Source: Flavobacterium profundi
Lineage (GTDB): Bacteria; Bacteroidota; Bacteroidia; Flavobacteriales; Flavobacteriaceae
Direction of reading: 5' to 3'
Assembly (NCBI RefSeq): GCF_006491645.1
Contig: NZ_VDCZ01000002.1
Location: forward strand, 434,001 to 498,000
DNA length: 64,000 bases
A program made the position numbers and the translations under genes. Of the stretch, positions 55,250-63,973 are shown one piece after another; position 1 is the stretch's first letter, and the number at the start of each line of letters is the position of its first letter. Under the pieces are notes generated by a model, which saw nothing but the letters and a program-made list of their open reading frames with translations, searched no databases and was not told the DNA's origin.

Positions 55250-56719
55250 CTAATTACTTTTCACTGGAATATTTTCTAAAATTTCCAACACAAATTTCCA
55301 ATATTTTTGAGCAGAAGAAATACTTGCTCTTTCGTCTGGACTGTGTGCACCATGAATGGTTGGTCCAAAAGAAATCATATCCATATCTGGATAATTCGTA
55401 CCTAAAATACCACATTCTAATCCAGCATGACAAGCCACTACATGGGCTTTACTTCCATTCTGTTTTTCATAAATAGTAGTTAGCACATCTAAAATTTCAG
55501 AATTAGCATTTGGTGTCCAACCCGGATAACTTCCTGAAAAGTCTACTTCACAACCCATTAATTCAAATGCAGAACGCAATGCATTCGCCAAATCAAACTT
55601 AGCTGTTTCAACAGAAGAACGAGTCAAACACTGAATGTTTAATTTTCCATCTCCTACAATTACTTTGGCAATATTATTTGAAGTCTCTACTAAATTATCA
55701 AAATCAGCACTCATTCTATACACACCGTTATGTGCCGTGTACAAAGCACGTACTAAATAATATTGTGCCATTGGAGGCATAACCTTAGCAGGAGTGGTTT
55801 CCGATTTTTCAATTACAATTTGTAAATTTGGTTCGGTGGTTTTTAATTCTGTTTTGATTTCATTAATAATGTCTTGCATATCAAAAACGAAAGCTTCATC
55901 ATAGACATTGGCAATAATTACCTGAGCCACACTTTCTCTTGGAATTGCATTTCGTAAACTTCCTCCTTTAATAGAGGCAATTTGTAAACCAAAATTATCA
56001 AAACCATCAAATAATAAGCGGTTCATGATTTTGTTCGCATTCCCTAATCCTTTATGAATATCCATACCCGAATGACCTCCTTGTAATCCTTTCACGGTAA
56101 TAGTATATCCAACCGAACCTTCTGGAGTGTCTTCTTCATCGTATTCTGCTACAGCTGTAACATCTACTCCACCAGCACAACCAATATCAATTTCGTCATC
56201 TTCTTCAGTATCTAAGTTTAGTAAAATTTCACCTTCAAGCATACCGCCTTGCAAGCCCATAGCACCTGTCATTCCCGTTTCTTCATCTATGGTAAATAGC
56301 GCTTCAATAGCTGGATGTGGAATATTAGTACTTTCTAAAATAGCCATGATAGTTGCTACACCTAAACCATTATCAGCTCCTAAAGTAGTTCCTTTAGCAC
56401 GAACCCAATCACCATCAACGTACATTTCAATACCTTGTGTATCAAAATCAAAAACGGTATCGTTATTCTTTTGATGTACCATATCTAAATGCGATTGCAT
56501 GACAATCGTTTTTCTGTTTTCCATTCCAGGAGTGGCCGGTTTTTTTATAATGACATTTCCAACTTGGTCTTTTATGGTTTCAAAGCCTAGTTTTTTTCCA
56601 AAGTCCATCATAAAAGCAATCACACGCTCTTCTTTTTTTGAAGGTCTTGGTACTGCATTTAGATCGGCAAATTTGTTCCAAAGTGCTTTAGGCTCTAAGT
56701 TTCTTACTTCTTGACTCAT
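55250..56719 (-). CDS. pepD: Aminoacyl-histidine dipeptidase (cytosol non-specific dipeptidase)
   Basis: A 489-residue M20-family metallopeptidase. Zinc ligands and catalytic residues are visible: H77 and D79 in QSHLDMVH, D116 in GADNGLG, E146/E147 in DEETG, D170 in LLNLDTE and the late histidine in GPTIHGAHSPDE. PepD hydrolyses dipeptides such as carnosine-type Xaa-His. It is cytoplasmic and monocistronic, with its own -7 element, and divergent from the DUF3810 gene. Confidence 0.95.
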   Translation of the reverse strand: MSQEVRNLEPKALWNKFADLNAVPRPSKKEERVIAFMMDFGKKLGFETIKDQVGNVIIKKPATPGMENRKTIVMQSHLDMVHQKNNDTVFDFDTQGIEMYVDGDWVRAKGTTLGADNGLGVATIMAILESTNIPHPAIEALFTIDEETGMTGAMGLQGGMLEGEILLNLDTEEDDEIDIGCAGGVDVTAVAEYDEEDTPEGSVGYTITVKGLQGGHSGMDIHKGLGNANKIMNRLLFDGFDNFGLQIASIKGGSLRNAIPRESVAQVIIANVYDEAFVFDMQDIINEIKTELKTTEPNLQIVIEKSETTPAKVMPPMAQYYLVRALYTAHNGVYRMSADFDNLVETSNNIAKVIVGDGKLNIQCLTRSSVETAKFDLANALRSAFELMGCEVDFSGSYPGWTPNANSEILDVLTTIYEKQNGSKAHVVACHAGLECGILGTNYPDMDMISFGPTIHGAHSPDERASISSAQKYWKFVLEILENIPVKSN

Positions 56720-56751
56720 GTTATTTTATAATTTCAAGGTTTTAACATGCC

Positions 56752-56759
56752 AAAGTTAC
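56752..56759 (-). promoter_or_regulatory. -7 promoter element for pepD
   Basis: On the minus strand TAACTTTG matches TAnnTTTG, 32 bp before the start codon. A second ACTTTG lies directly upstream, so two overlapping sites are possible. Confidence 0.55.
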
Positions 56760-56817
56760 AAAGTTTAAATGCTTTACTAAATGATTTCTAATTATATTTA
56801 CGTTTAAAATTGATGCT

Positions 56818-57873
56818 TTGAAGAAAAAATATATTTTACCGCTTTCTTTACTCCTACAAATTCTTATTGTAAAACTAATCGCATTATTTCCAGAAGGAGT
56901 TGAGAAATGGTACAGTAACGGTTTATATCCAAAAATTGCCTTTGTTTCCAGAAATAGTTTGGGTTGGATTCCTTTCTCTATTGGAGATGTCATTTATTTT
57001 ATTCTTATCTTTTTTTTATTGAGATGGTTTTGGAAAAACAGAAAAGGATTTTTTAAAAATTGGAAAACCAATGGATTAACCATCATGAGTTGGTTTGCGA
57101 TATTCTATTTCTTCTTCAATATTTTATGGGGTTTGAATTATTATCGGGTTCCATTAAACAAAAAATTAGGTATTCCCAAAGAATACACCTTGGCACAATT
57201 AGAAGCTTTCACCGATAAAATGATTCGTAAAACCAATGCTTTACAAGAAGAAATTACAGGTACTGATTCGTTAGCAGTAACGATTCCTTATACAGAAACA
57301 GAAATTTTCACATTAGCGATAAAAGGCTATCAAAACTTACCTGAAAACCTAAAAGAGTTTCAATACAAGCATCAAAGTATAAAGGGTTCGTTATTGAGTT
57401 ATCCGTTAAGTTATATGGGTTTTGGTGGGTATTTGAATCCGTTTACCAATGAAGCTCAAGTAAACATTCTAAAACCCAAATACAATTGTCCGATGACTAC
57501 CTGTCACGAAATGGCACATCAAACTGGTATTGGAAGCGAAAGTGAGTGTAATTTTATTGGTTTTCTAGCTGCCATAAAAAATGAAGATGTCTATTTTCAG
57601 TATTCTGCTTATAATTTTATCACACGCTATTGTTTAGGAAATTTAGAAAAAATGGAAGAAGGTAAAAGCAAACCTTTTTTTGAAAAACTCAACAAAGGAG
57701 TGGTAAAAAACTTAGATGAAAACGAAGCCTTTTGGGAAAGTTACCACACTCCTATTGACACCTTTTTTGAATATTTCTATGATAACTTTTTAAAGATGAA
57801 CCAACAAAAAGATGGTTTAGAAAGTTATAGTAAATTTGTAGGCTTAATGATTGGGTATGAAAAAATAAGCTAA
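56818..57873 (+). CDS. DUF3810 membrane metalloprotease-like protein
   Basis: A 351-residue DUF3810 protein. Three hydrophobic helices occur at residues about 5-25, 50-70 and 88-106, followed by a periplasmic or cytoplasmic domain with the zinc-peptidase motif HEMAH at residues 230-234 (TTCHEMAHQTGIGSE). A second glutamate follows in SESECNF. The start is TTG (56818), beginning MKKKYILPLSLL; no in-frame ATG is suitably placed. The last 90 bp are duplicated downstream at 58586-58673, flanking an extra gene. Confidence 0.8.
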   Translation: MKKKYILPLSLLLQILIVKLIALFPEGVEKWYSNGLYPKIAFVSRNSLGWIPFSIGDVIYFILIFFLLRWFWKNRKGFFKNWKTNGLTIMSWFAIFYFFFNILWGLNYYRVPLNKKLGIPKEYTLAQLEAFTDKMIRKTNALQEEITGTDSLAVTIPYTETEIFTLAIKGYQNLPENLKEFQYKHQSIKGSLLSYPLSYMGFGGYLNPFTNEAQVNILKPKYNCPMTTCHEMAHQTGIGSESECNFIGFLAAIKNEDVYFQYSAYNFITRYCLGNLEKMEEGKSKPFFEKLNKGVVKNLDENEAFWESYHTPIDTFFEYFYDNFLKMNQQKDGLESYSKFVGLMIGYEKIS

Positions 57874-57874
57874 A

Positions 57875-58579
57875 ATGAAATTAATTAATTTGTTTTCAAC
57901 TCTATACCAGAAAAAAGTATTTAAAAGAATTATAAATATTTTTATTGGTCTTTTTTTAACCGTACTATTAAATTTTTTATTACCCCTTTTAAAAATAATA
58001 CTACTTCCTTGTTTAGCTTTTACATTCTACAACTCTATACTTTTAATGAATAAAAGTGATAATGACAATAAATGGGACACCATCACGTATACCCTTTTTT
58101 TTTCAGGCTTAATAGGTTTTGGTAGTTCCTATAATTTATTGGATAAAACGTTCAATTATGATATGACTTTCATTGGTTTATTAAGTCTTAGTATTTGCAT
58201 GTTAATACTAATTACTATTAAATTAGTTTATATAAAAGATTTGTTTTCAAATAAAAGAAGCTATGTCATAAGAATATTAGTTGGAATGCCCCTTTTTATA
58301 ATTACATCCATATTGTATTTGAATTATAGTTATGCTTCAGAAAACATATTTGAAAATAATATTGAAATTATTGATACCGTTCAAAAAAAGAATAATGATG
58401 ACAAATTAGATTTTTACGTGTATGTTAGATTTAGAAGTAAACCTGTTAGAGTAAAAATAACCCAACAACAATTCACTCAATTCGAAAAAAAGGATGTATT
58501 GACAATAATTTATAAAAAAGGATATTTTGGATTTTATATTATTGAAAATGTTGAGAAAAGAAAAACGAGTTCAATATAA
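57875..58579 (+). CDS. Membrane protein of unknown function, apparently inserted
   Basis: A 234-residue protein with about four hydrophobic helices (residues about 18-50, 65-85, 90-112, 123-145) and a C-terminal soluble domain of about 80 residues (NNIEIIDTVQKKNNDDKLDFY, FYVYVRFRSKPVRVKI). No family is recognised. It starts 1 bp after the DUF3810 stop, and the DNA after it repeats the DUF3810 3' end, so it looks like a gene inserted at that position. AT content is even higher than its neighbours. Confidence 0.55.
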   Translation: MKLINLFSTLYQKKVFKRIINIFIGLFLTVLLNFLLPLLKIILLPCLAFTFYNSILLMNKSDNDNKWDTITYTLFFSGLIGFGSSYNLLDKTFNYDMTFIGLLSLSICMLILITIKLVYIKDLFSNKRSYVIRILVGMPLFIITSILYLNYSYASENIFENNIEIIDTVQKKNNDDKLDFYVYVRFRSKPVRVKITQQQFTQFEKKDVLTIIYKKGYFGFYIIENVEKRKTSSI

Positions 58580-58585
58580 ATTTAG

Positions 58586-58673
58586 GATAACTTTTTAAAG
58601 ATGAACAACAAAAAGTAGTTTTAGAAAGGTTATAGTAAATTTATGGGTTTGATGATTGGGTATGAGAAATTAG
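58586..58673 (+). pseudogene. Duplicated and decayed 3' end of the DUF3810 gene
   Basis: 88 bp that match 57781-57870 at roughly 85-90% by eye, starting GATAACTTTTTAAAGATGAA and ending near GATTGGGTATGAGAAATTAG. Small insertions and deletions break the frame. Together with the original it brackets the membrane-protein gene at 57875-58579. Confidence 0.85.
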
Positions 58674-58697
58674 TGGTTAGTGAAGAGTGATTAGTTT

Positions 58698-59666
58698 TCA
58701 GTTAATACTTTGAAATAAAACATCACAATTGTAATAGTAATAACTTAAAACCATTAAGTCATTTGGTTTAACAATCTTAATCACTTGCCAATTATATTTT
58801 TCAACATGAAAATTAATAATACGAAAAGGAGAGTCATCTTTTAATTTTATAATTGGTAGTGCATTTCCATCTATAAATTGCTCTACAATAATTCCAGTAG
58901 AATTAGTTAGATTATTTTCTCTTTGAATATTTCTAACAATCATTCCAACAACTAGTTCTTGCCATGAAACATCAATCCATTCTGAAGATTGAATAATTTT
59001 ATTTACTTCATTAATAGTCTGTTGAACTTTTAATATTTGTTTGTTTTTTTGTATTTTATTTTCACGAATTAATAAAATTTCACCAGAAACCTCATTTAAA
59101 TTTTTAATAAAAAAATCTTCCCAATTTTCAATGGCTTTTTCAATTAACTCATCAAAATCACAAATAAAATTATCATTAAAATCTACAATATCAGCCTTAA
59201 ATTGAACATTAGAATCCATTATATTATGATAGACCTTCGATAAGGGAAAATTTATATCCCAGGATTTTCTAATATTTGTAATTTTTGGGTCTAATTTAGA
59301 CCTTCTAGTTTTTGTTAATGGATAACCATGCTTCTCTGAATTAGATAAATCAGCTATTATAGATAAGTGAATTGAGTCATCAATTATCATTTCAACAACT
59401 TTTTGATTTAAATTTCTCTCAGATAAAAATTTTTTTAAATTATCTTTTATATTTGCTATATTATGAATAATGAGGATAATTCTATTAAAAAAATCTAACT
59501 TTTCATCTTCAGTTGTAATCCCTGCTCCCAATTTAACAGTCAAATATCTTTTACCGTTATTTTCTCCTTCTTCTGTAACGGGAATCATAGGTTGTTTAAA
59601 ATCGTAATAAAGTTCAATCGCCTTATATAACAAAGATATTCTTTGTTGAATATTATTAAAATCCAT
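58698..59666 (-). CDS. Hypothetical protein with HEPN-like features
   Basis: A 322-residue soluble protein. The first half is helical and includes SIIADLSNSEKHGYPLTKTR near residue 125, reminiscent of the N-S-x-K-H-G pattern in HEPN-like nucleic-acid or toxin domains; the second half is mixed alpha/beta (IIVEQFIDGNALPIIKL, YNWQVIKIVKPNDLMVLSYY). I do not recognise a family. It lies convergent to the duplicated DUF3810 end and directly upstream of, on the same strand as, the NADH dehydrogenase gene's stop (2-bp gap), with a distinctly accessory character. Confidence 0.5.
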   Translation of the reverse strand: MDFNNIQQRISLLYKAIELYYDFKQPMIPVTEEGENNGKRYLTVKLGAGITTEDEKLDFFNRIILIIHNIANIKDNLKKFLSERNLNQKVVEMIIDDSIHLSIIADLSNSEKHGYPLTKTRRSKLDPKITNIRKSWDINFPLSKVYHNIMDSNVQFKADIVDFNDNFICDFDELIEKAIENWEDFFIKNLNEVSGEILLIRENKIQKNKQILKVQQTINEVNKIIQSSEWIDVSWQELVVGMIVRNIQRENNLTNSTGIIVEQFIDGNALPIIKLKDDSPFRIINFHVEKYNWQVIKIVKPNDLMVLSYYYYNCDVLFQSIN

Positions 59667-59668
59667 AT

Positions 59669-60973
59669 CTAAATCTCATCAGTAGTAAAAGTGGCGATTT
59701 GTTTCTTTTTATAAGGTCTGATGATTAATCGAGCTTCTCTGTCAAAACGAACATAATTATAAACCCAATTTAAAAAGACAACCGCTTTATTTTTAAAACC
59801 AATTAAAGAAAAAAGGTGTACAAACATCCAAACATACCATGCAAAAACACCAGAAAAATGATAATGTGGCAAATCGACAACCGCTTTGTTCCTACCAATG
59901 GTTGCCATAGAGCCTTTGTCTTTATATACAAAAGGTTTCATTTCTTTTTTATCTAACAAACGCGCTAAATTTTCAGATAAATGTTTGCCTTGCTGAATAG
60001 CAGGTTGTGCCATCATAGGATGTCCTTGTGGATACTCTTCTAAAGACATGGAAGCAATATCACCTATTGCAAAAATGTTATCATAACCTTCTACTTGGTT
60101 GTACGCATTGACTTTAATGCGATCGACTCTTGCTATTAAAGAATGTACATTAAGGCCGTTAACCAAAGCACCTTGCACACCTGCTGTCCAAATTACTGTA
60201 GCACTATCAAAAGTTAAATCAGAATTAGTGGTTACTACTCTACTGTCATACCCAGTCACACGTACATTTTTCCAAACACTTACTCCGAGTTTAATTAAAA
60301 ATTCTTCCGCTTTTTGAGATGCATTCTCACTCATCGTATTCAAAATACGATCACCACTTTGAATGAGATTGATTTCCATTTTTCGAATGTCTAAATCGGG
60401 GTAATCTTTGGGCAAAATGGCTTTTTTCATTTCTGCTAAAGCACCAGCTAGTTCTACACCTGTTGGTCCACCACCCACTAAAACAAAGTTCATTAAACTA
60501 TGTCTTTCATCGATATCATTAGTTAATAAAGCCTGTTCAAAGTTTTCTAAAATAAGACTACGAATGTTTAAGGATTGCGGAATGGTTTTCATAGCCATAC
60601 AATTGCGTTCCATTTCTTTGTTCCCAAAAAAGTTCGTTTTTGAACCCGTAGCAATTACCAGATAATCGTATTTTAATTCCCCAATATCGGCAATAATTTT
60701 ATTATTAATGGAATCAATTTCTTTTACGTCTGCTAAACGAAAGTAAAAGTCTTTATGCTCTTGTACTACTTTACGAATAGGATACGCAATAGAATCGGGT
60801 TCTAAACCACCTGTAGCAACTTGATACATTAAAGGTTGGAAATTGTGATAATTATGTTTGTCTAATAATACCACTTGCACTTTTTTATTTCTTAATCTTT
60901 TGGCTAAAGCGATGCCTGCAAATCCTCCTCCTATAATTACAATTCTAGGAAAACTACTACGAGGTATATTCAT
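59669..60973 (-). CDS. ndh: Type II NADH:quinone oxidoreductase
   Basis: A 434-residue FAD enzyme when started at ATG 60971-60973. The FAD site is RIVIIGGGFAGIALAKRL, the NADH site is FVLVGGGPTGVELAGALAEM, and the late motif is NIFAIGDIASM. A C-terminal amphipathic region (FVHLFSLIGFKNKAVVFLNW) attaches it to the membrane. NDH-2 passes electrons from NADH to quinone without pumping. A longer ORF begins at 61012, but a -7 box at 61000-61007 lies inside it, so the shorter start is preferred. Confidence 0.92.
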   Translation of the reverse strand: MNIPRSSFPRIVIIGGGFAGIALAKRLRNKKVQVVLLDKHNYHNFQPLMYQVATGGLEPDSIAYPIRKVVQEHKDFYFRLADVKEIDSINNKIIADIGELKYDYLVIATGSKTNFFGNKEMERNCMAMKTIPQSLNIRSLILENFEQALLTNDIDERHSLMNFVLVGGGPTGVELAGALAEMKKAILPKDYPDLDIRKMEINLIQSGDRILNTMSENASQKAEEFLIKLGVSVWKNVRVTGYDSRVVTTNSDLTFDSATVIWTAGVQGALVNGLNVHSLIARVDRIKVNAYNQVEGYDNIFAIGDIASMSLEEYPQGHPMMAQPAIQQGKHLSENLARLLDKKEMKPFVYKDKGSMATIGRNKAVVDLPHYHFSGVFAWYVWMFVHLFSLIGFKNKAVVFLNWVYNYVRFDREARLIIRPYKKKQIATFTTDEI

Positions 60974-60999
60974 TTTTGAGATACTTAATTTGGTATACC

Positions 61000-61007
61000 C
61001 AAAGATA
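61000..61007 (-). promoter_or_regulatory. -7 promoter element that decides the ndh start
   Basis: TATCTTTG on the minus strand matches TAnnTTTG. The predicted transcript start near 60993 is downstream of the ATG at 61010-61012 and upstream of the ATG at 60971-60973, so only the latter can be used from this promoter. Confidence 0.6.
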
Positions 61008-61283
61008 CACATTTATTCATGGAATTTATACTATTCATAAGGCATTTAAAAAGTCAATTAAAACAATAAATACATATAAATATTGGAATGAATCCAATAA
61101 AATTGAAATTGCTATTGAATTTGTTATTGCTATTGTTATTGTATTTCTAGCCCTGATAGTAGTGGAAATCTTTTTGAAATCCTTTTCTTATTTTTGTTAA
61201 AAGGACAAAACGACCGCAGGAAGTTCTTGTGCTTGTTAGAAAAATACAAAATGATTTCAAAAAATTGTAACGAATAGCAGGAA
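61008..61283. other. Intergenic region between ndh and the sigma-factor operon, with a direct repeat
   Basis: No gene is supported. The 10-bp word ATTGCTATTG occurs at 61108-61117 and 61126-61135 (18 bp apart) within a low-complexity ATTG-rich stretch. A 20-codon leucine-rich frame (ATG 61088) lies over it but has no other support. TTGTAACGAATAGC at 61266-61279, just before the sigma-factor start, could be an autoregulatory element. Confidence 0.4.
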
Positions 61284-61796
61284 ATGGCTACTTATAGTTC
61301 TATGAATCCAACATCGGAAGAAATTTTTGTAAAACAGTTGCAGGAAAATCAGAATATAATCCACAAGATTTGTCGGTTATATACTACTGATGAGGATGCG
61401 CATAATGATTTGTTTCAGGAAATTACCATCCAATTATGGAAGGCCTTTCCAAAATTTAGAGGAGATTCAAAATTTACCACTTGGGCGTATCGTGTAGGTT
61501 TAAATACCGCCATAACTTTATATAGAAAAAAGAAAAAATCAATAAATACTATAGAATTTGACAGTACCTTTCATAAAGTAAAACAAGAAGATTACAATTA
61601 TGAAGAGGAAGAGCAGTTAAAACTTTTATATAGTGCTATAAGCGAGTTGAATGATATAGAAAAAGCATTGATATTTTTATATCTAGAAGATAAAGACTAT
61701 GCTGAAATTTCAGAAACACTTGGTATTAGTGAAGTTAATGCCAGAGTAAAAATGAACAGAGTAAAAGGAAAATTAAAAAAAATATTAAATCCGTAA
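61284..61796 (+). CDS. ECF RNA polymerase sigma factor
   Basis: A 170-residue sigma-70 family ECF factor. Region 2 includes DLFQEITIQLWKAFPKFRGDSKFTTWAYRVGLNTAI, broken here as LFQEITIQLWKAFPKF and SKFTTWAYRVGLN; region 4 is ELNDIEKALIFLYLEDKDYAEI then LGISEVNARVKMNRVKGKLK. A second possible start is ATG 61302. It is followed after 4 bp by a membrane protein gene that may be its anti-sigma partner, and then a TraB-like gene. The inducing signal is unknown. Confidence 0.93.
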   Translation: MATYSSMNPTSEEIFVKQLQENQNIIHKICRLYTTDEDAHNDLFQEITIQLWKAFPKFRGDSKFTTWAYRVGLNTAITLYRKKKKSINTIEFDSTFHKVKQEDYNYEEEEQLKLLYSAISELNDIEKALIFLYLEDKDYAEISETLGISEVNARVKMNRVKGKLKKILNP

Positions 61797-61800
61797 TTGA

Positions 61801-62442
61801 ATGGATGAATTAGAGATATTAAAAAAAGATTGGAAAAAAAGAGAACATTCTTTTAACCAACTTACCGAAAAAGACATTTATAAAATGCTTCATAAAAGAT
61901 CTTCTTCTATTGTGAAATGGATTTTAATTATCAGTATTTTAGAGATTGTCTTATGGCTTACCTTAAGCTTTTTTACAACCGACGAACATTATTTCAAAAC
62001 GCTAGAAATCTATCATTTAAATAAAATTATACCTGTAATTACTATTATTAACTATGGTATCATTATATTCTTCATCTTTCAGTTTTATAAAAATTTTAAA
62101 AATATCAATACTACTGAAACGGTAAAAAAATTAATGCAATCCATTATTAAAACTAGAAAAACAGTAAAATACTATGTGTGGTATAATTTAATGATGTCAT
62201 TTATTCTGTTTATACTTGTTTTTACTTTTCAATTTAAATATGATCCTAATTTAAATGAAGTTATAGAAAAAGCGACACAAAATGTGAATCCGAATGTATT
62301 CTACACACTTCTATTTGCTGCATATACTGTTTGTGTATTAATTATTATAGGTGTGATATGGTTGTTTTATAAACTACTGTATGGTATTCTATTAAAACGA
62401 TTGAATAGAAATTACAAAGAATTAGAAAAATTAGATTTATAA
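61801..62442 (+). CDS. Membrane protein, putative partner of the sigma factor
   Basis: A 213-residue protein with a cytoplasmic N-terminal part of about 40 residues (ILKKDWKKREHSFNQLTEKDIYKMLHKRS) and four hydrophobic helices (about 38-57, 78-97, 128-146, 165-188). It follows the ECF sigma gene by 4 bp, the position usual for an anti-sigma factor, and the short soluble N-terminus could bind the sigma. No zinc-binding anti-sigma motif is present, so the role is inferred from context only. Confidence 0.6.
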   Translation: MDELEILKKDWKKREHSFNQLTEKDIYKMLHKRSSSIVKWILIISILEIVLWLTLSFFTTDEHYFKTLEIYHLNKIIPVITIINYGIIIFFIFQFYKNFKNINTTETVKKLMQSIIKTRKTVKYYVWYNLMMSFILFILVFTFQFKYDPNLNEVIEKATQNVNPNVFYTLLFAAYTVCVLIIIGVIWLFYKLLYGILLKRLNRNYKELEKLDL

Positions 62443-62458
62443 CTAAATATATTTCATT

Positions 62459-63337
62459 ATGATACGAATTATTGTAGATCTTGTCAAATTTTCAGTAGTA
62501 TTTGCCCTTATGATTTTTAGTTATTTAGCCAATGCACAAAAATTAGAAAATAGCCTATTATGGAAAATTTCTGGTAATGGCATTGAAAAACCTTCCTATT
62601 TATATGGAACAATGCATGCGGTATGTGAAACCAATATAGATGATGATGTTTTAAAAGCATTTGATGAAACTTTGCAATTGTATCTTGAGATAGATATGGA
62701 TGATCCCAATTTACAAGCTACGATGATGCGTAAAGTTATGATGAAAGATGGGGTAACTGTTAGTTCACTAATTACAACAGATGAAGCAAAAAAATTAGAT
62801 ACTTTCTTGAAAGAAAATACTGGATTTTCTTTACAAATGATAGACTCATTCAAACCCTTTATGATTAGTTCCATGTATTTACCAAAATTATTAGATTGTC
62901 CAATGAAAGCTGTTGATATGGAACTTATGAAAATTGCTAAGGAACAAAATGAAGAAATTTATGGATTAGAAACTATTGAAGACCAGATGAATGTTTTTGA
63001 TAAAATACCCTACAAAATACAAGTAGAAGAACTATTAAAAGCTTCAAATGATAATTTAGTTTCAGATAAAGATGAAATGGCCAAAATGCTTGCCGTTTAT
63101 AAAAGCGAAAATATTGAAGGTATACTAACTCTATCTAAGGAATTTGAAAGTAAGATGTTTACTGAATATGAAAATGATTTAATTGTACAAAGAAATAATA
63201 ATTGGATTCCTATAATTGAGAAAGTTACAAAATCAAAACCCACTTTTTTTGCTGTTGGTGCGGCACATTTAGCAGGTCAAGAAGGCGTTATAAAATTACT
63301 TAGAAAACAAGGATATACAGTAGAAGCTGTAAAGTAA
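62459..63337 (+). CDS. TraB/GumN-family protein
   Basis: A 292-residue exported protein: signal MIRIIVDLVKFSVVFALMIF ending near ANAQ (residue 27). The TraB motifs are YLYGTMHAVC (GTxH near residue 51), the EIDMDD acidic stretch and the C-terminal FFAVGAAHLAGQEGVIKLL. The family is thought to comprise metal-dependent proteases (TIKI-like), usually periplasmic. It is cotranscribed with the sigma factor genes and could be part of the envelope response they control; a terminator follows. Confidence 0.85.
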   Translation: MIRIIVDLVKFSVVFALMIFSYLANAQKLENSLLWKISGNGIEKPSYLYGTMHAVCETNIDDDVLKAFDETLQLYLEIDMDDPNLQATMMRKVMMKDGVTVSSLITTDEAKKLDTFLKENTGFSLQMIDSFKPFMISSMYLPKLLDCPMKAVDMELMKIAKEQNEEIYGLETIEDQMNVFDKIPYKIQVEELLKASNDNLVSDKDEMAKMLAVYKSENIEGILTLSKEFESKMFTEYENDLIVQRNNNWIPIIEKVTKSKPTFFAVGAAHLAGQEGVIKLLRKQGYTVEAVK

Positions 63338-63365
63338 CATGTGTTATTATTATATTAAACTTTAT

Positions 63366-63390
63366 AAGAGGCTAATTAGGCCTCTTTTTT
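63366..63390 (+). terminator. Terminator of the sigma factor/TraB operon
   Basis: AAGAGGC (63366-63372) pairs with GCCTCTT (63380-63386), loop of seven, followed by a T run. Confidence 0.85.
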
Positions 63391-63421
63391 ATACAATTAC
63401 TTTTGATTGATATGTAGATGT

Positions 63422-63905
63422 ACTCATGTCCTCTTTCAAAATGAACCCACCTTCAAGAGTATCTTCAACTCTAATTCTAATAATCTTTTGTTTATTCTCA
63501 AGTGTAAGAAACTATTCTAATAAAATCAACTGGATTTTAGATACCACTAGTGTTTTAAAAGACAAAACTATTCCTAAAAGACTAGATGAACTAGTTAAAT
63601 TAAAAGGTATTGGTCGAAAATCTGCAAATGTTATCTTAAGAGAAACACATCAAAAGCCAGAAGGTATTCTAGTTGACTTACATGTTTTACGAGTAGTACC
63701 TCGATTTGGATTAACTCCAGAATATAAAGATGCTAATAAAATTGAAAAAATACTTATGGAAAAACTTCCTTATTCGATGTGGAATGATATTGGTATGGCT
63801 TTTTCTTTTTTAGGTAGAACTATTTGTAGACCTACAAATCCAAAATGTACTATTTGTCCCATACATACAGATTGCGTGTATTTCAAAAAGATTCCAAATA
63901 CGTAA
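63422..63905 (+). pseudogene. Decayed endonuclease III paralogue (5' deletion plus frameshift)
   Basis: The 3' part encodes a good endonuclease III C-terminus: helix-hairpin-helix with catalytic lysine in LKGIGRKSANVIL, catalytic aspartate in ILVDLHVLRV and the [4Fe-4S] cysteines CRPTNPKCTICPIHTDC (C-x6-C-x2-C-x5-C). Family members are about 210-230 residues, but only about 125 can be read in this frame. Before about 63505 the homology continues in a different frame (L-F-Q-N-E-P-T-F from 63431), one base out of register, and the first 60 or more residues are absent because a terminator lies directly upstream. A nominal 159-residue ORF from 63426 starts with an unrelated stretch. Alignment was done from memory of the family. 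Confidence 0.7.
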
Positions 63906-63938
63906 AAACAAATCTATTTTAAAACCATATAAAAACAA

Positions 63939-63966
63939 AAAACCCTTATCGTTAGATAAGGGTTTT
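63939..63966 (-). terminator. Rho-independent terminator of the rRNA operon
   Basis: A perfect 12-bp stem (AAAACCCTTATC with GATAAGGGTTTT) with loop GTTA. On the minus strand it is followed by a T-rich run, ten bases or so after the end of 5S rRNA. Confidence 0.9.
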
Positions 63967-63973
63967 CAAAAGA

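Noticed and set aside
61010..61012. ATG 61012 as the ndh start
   Set aside because: The -7 box at 61000-61007 lies downstream of it, and the added residues have no likeness to the family N-terminus.
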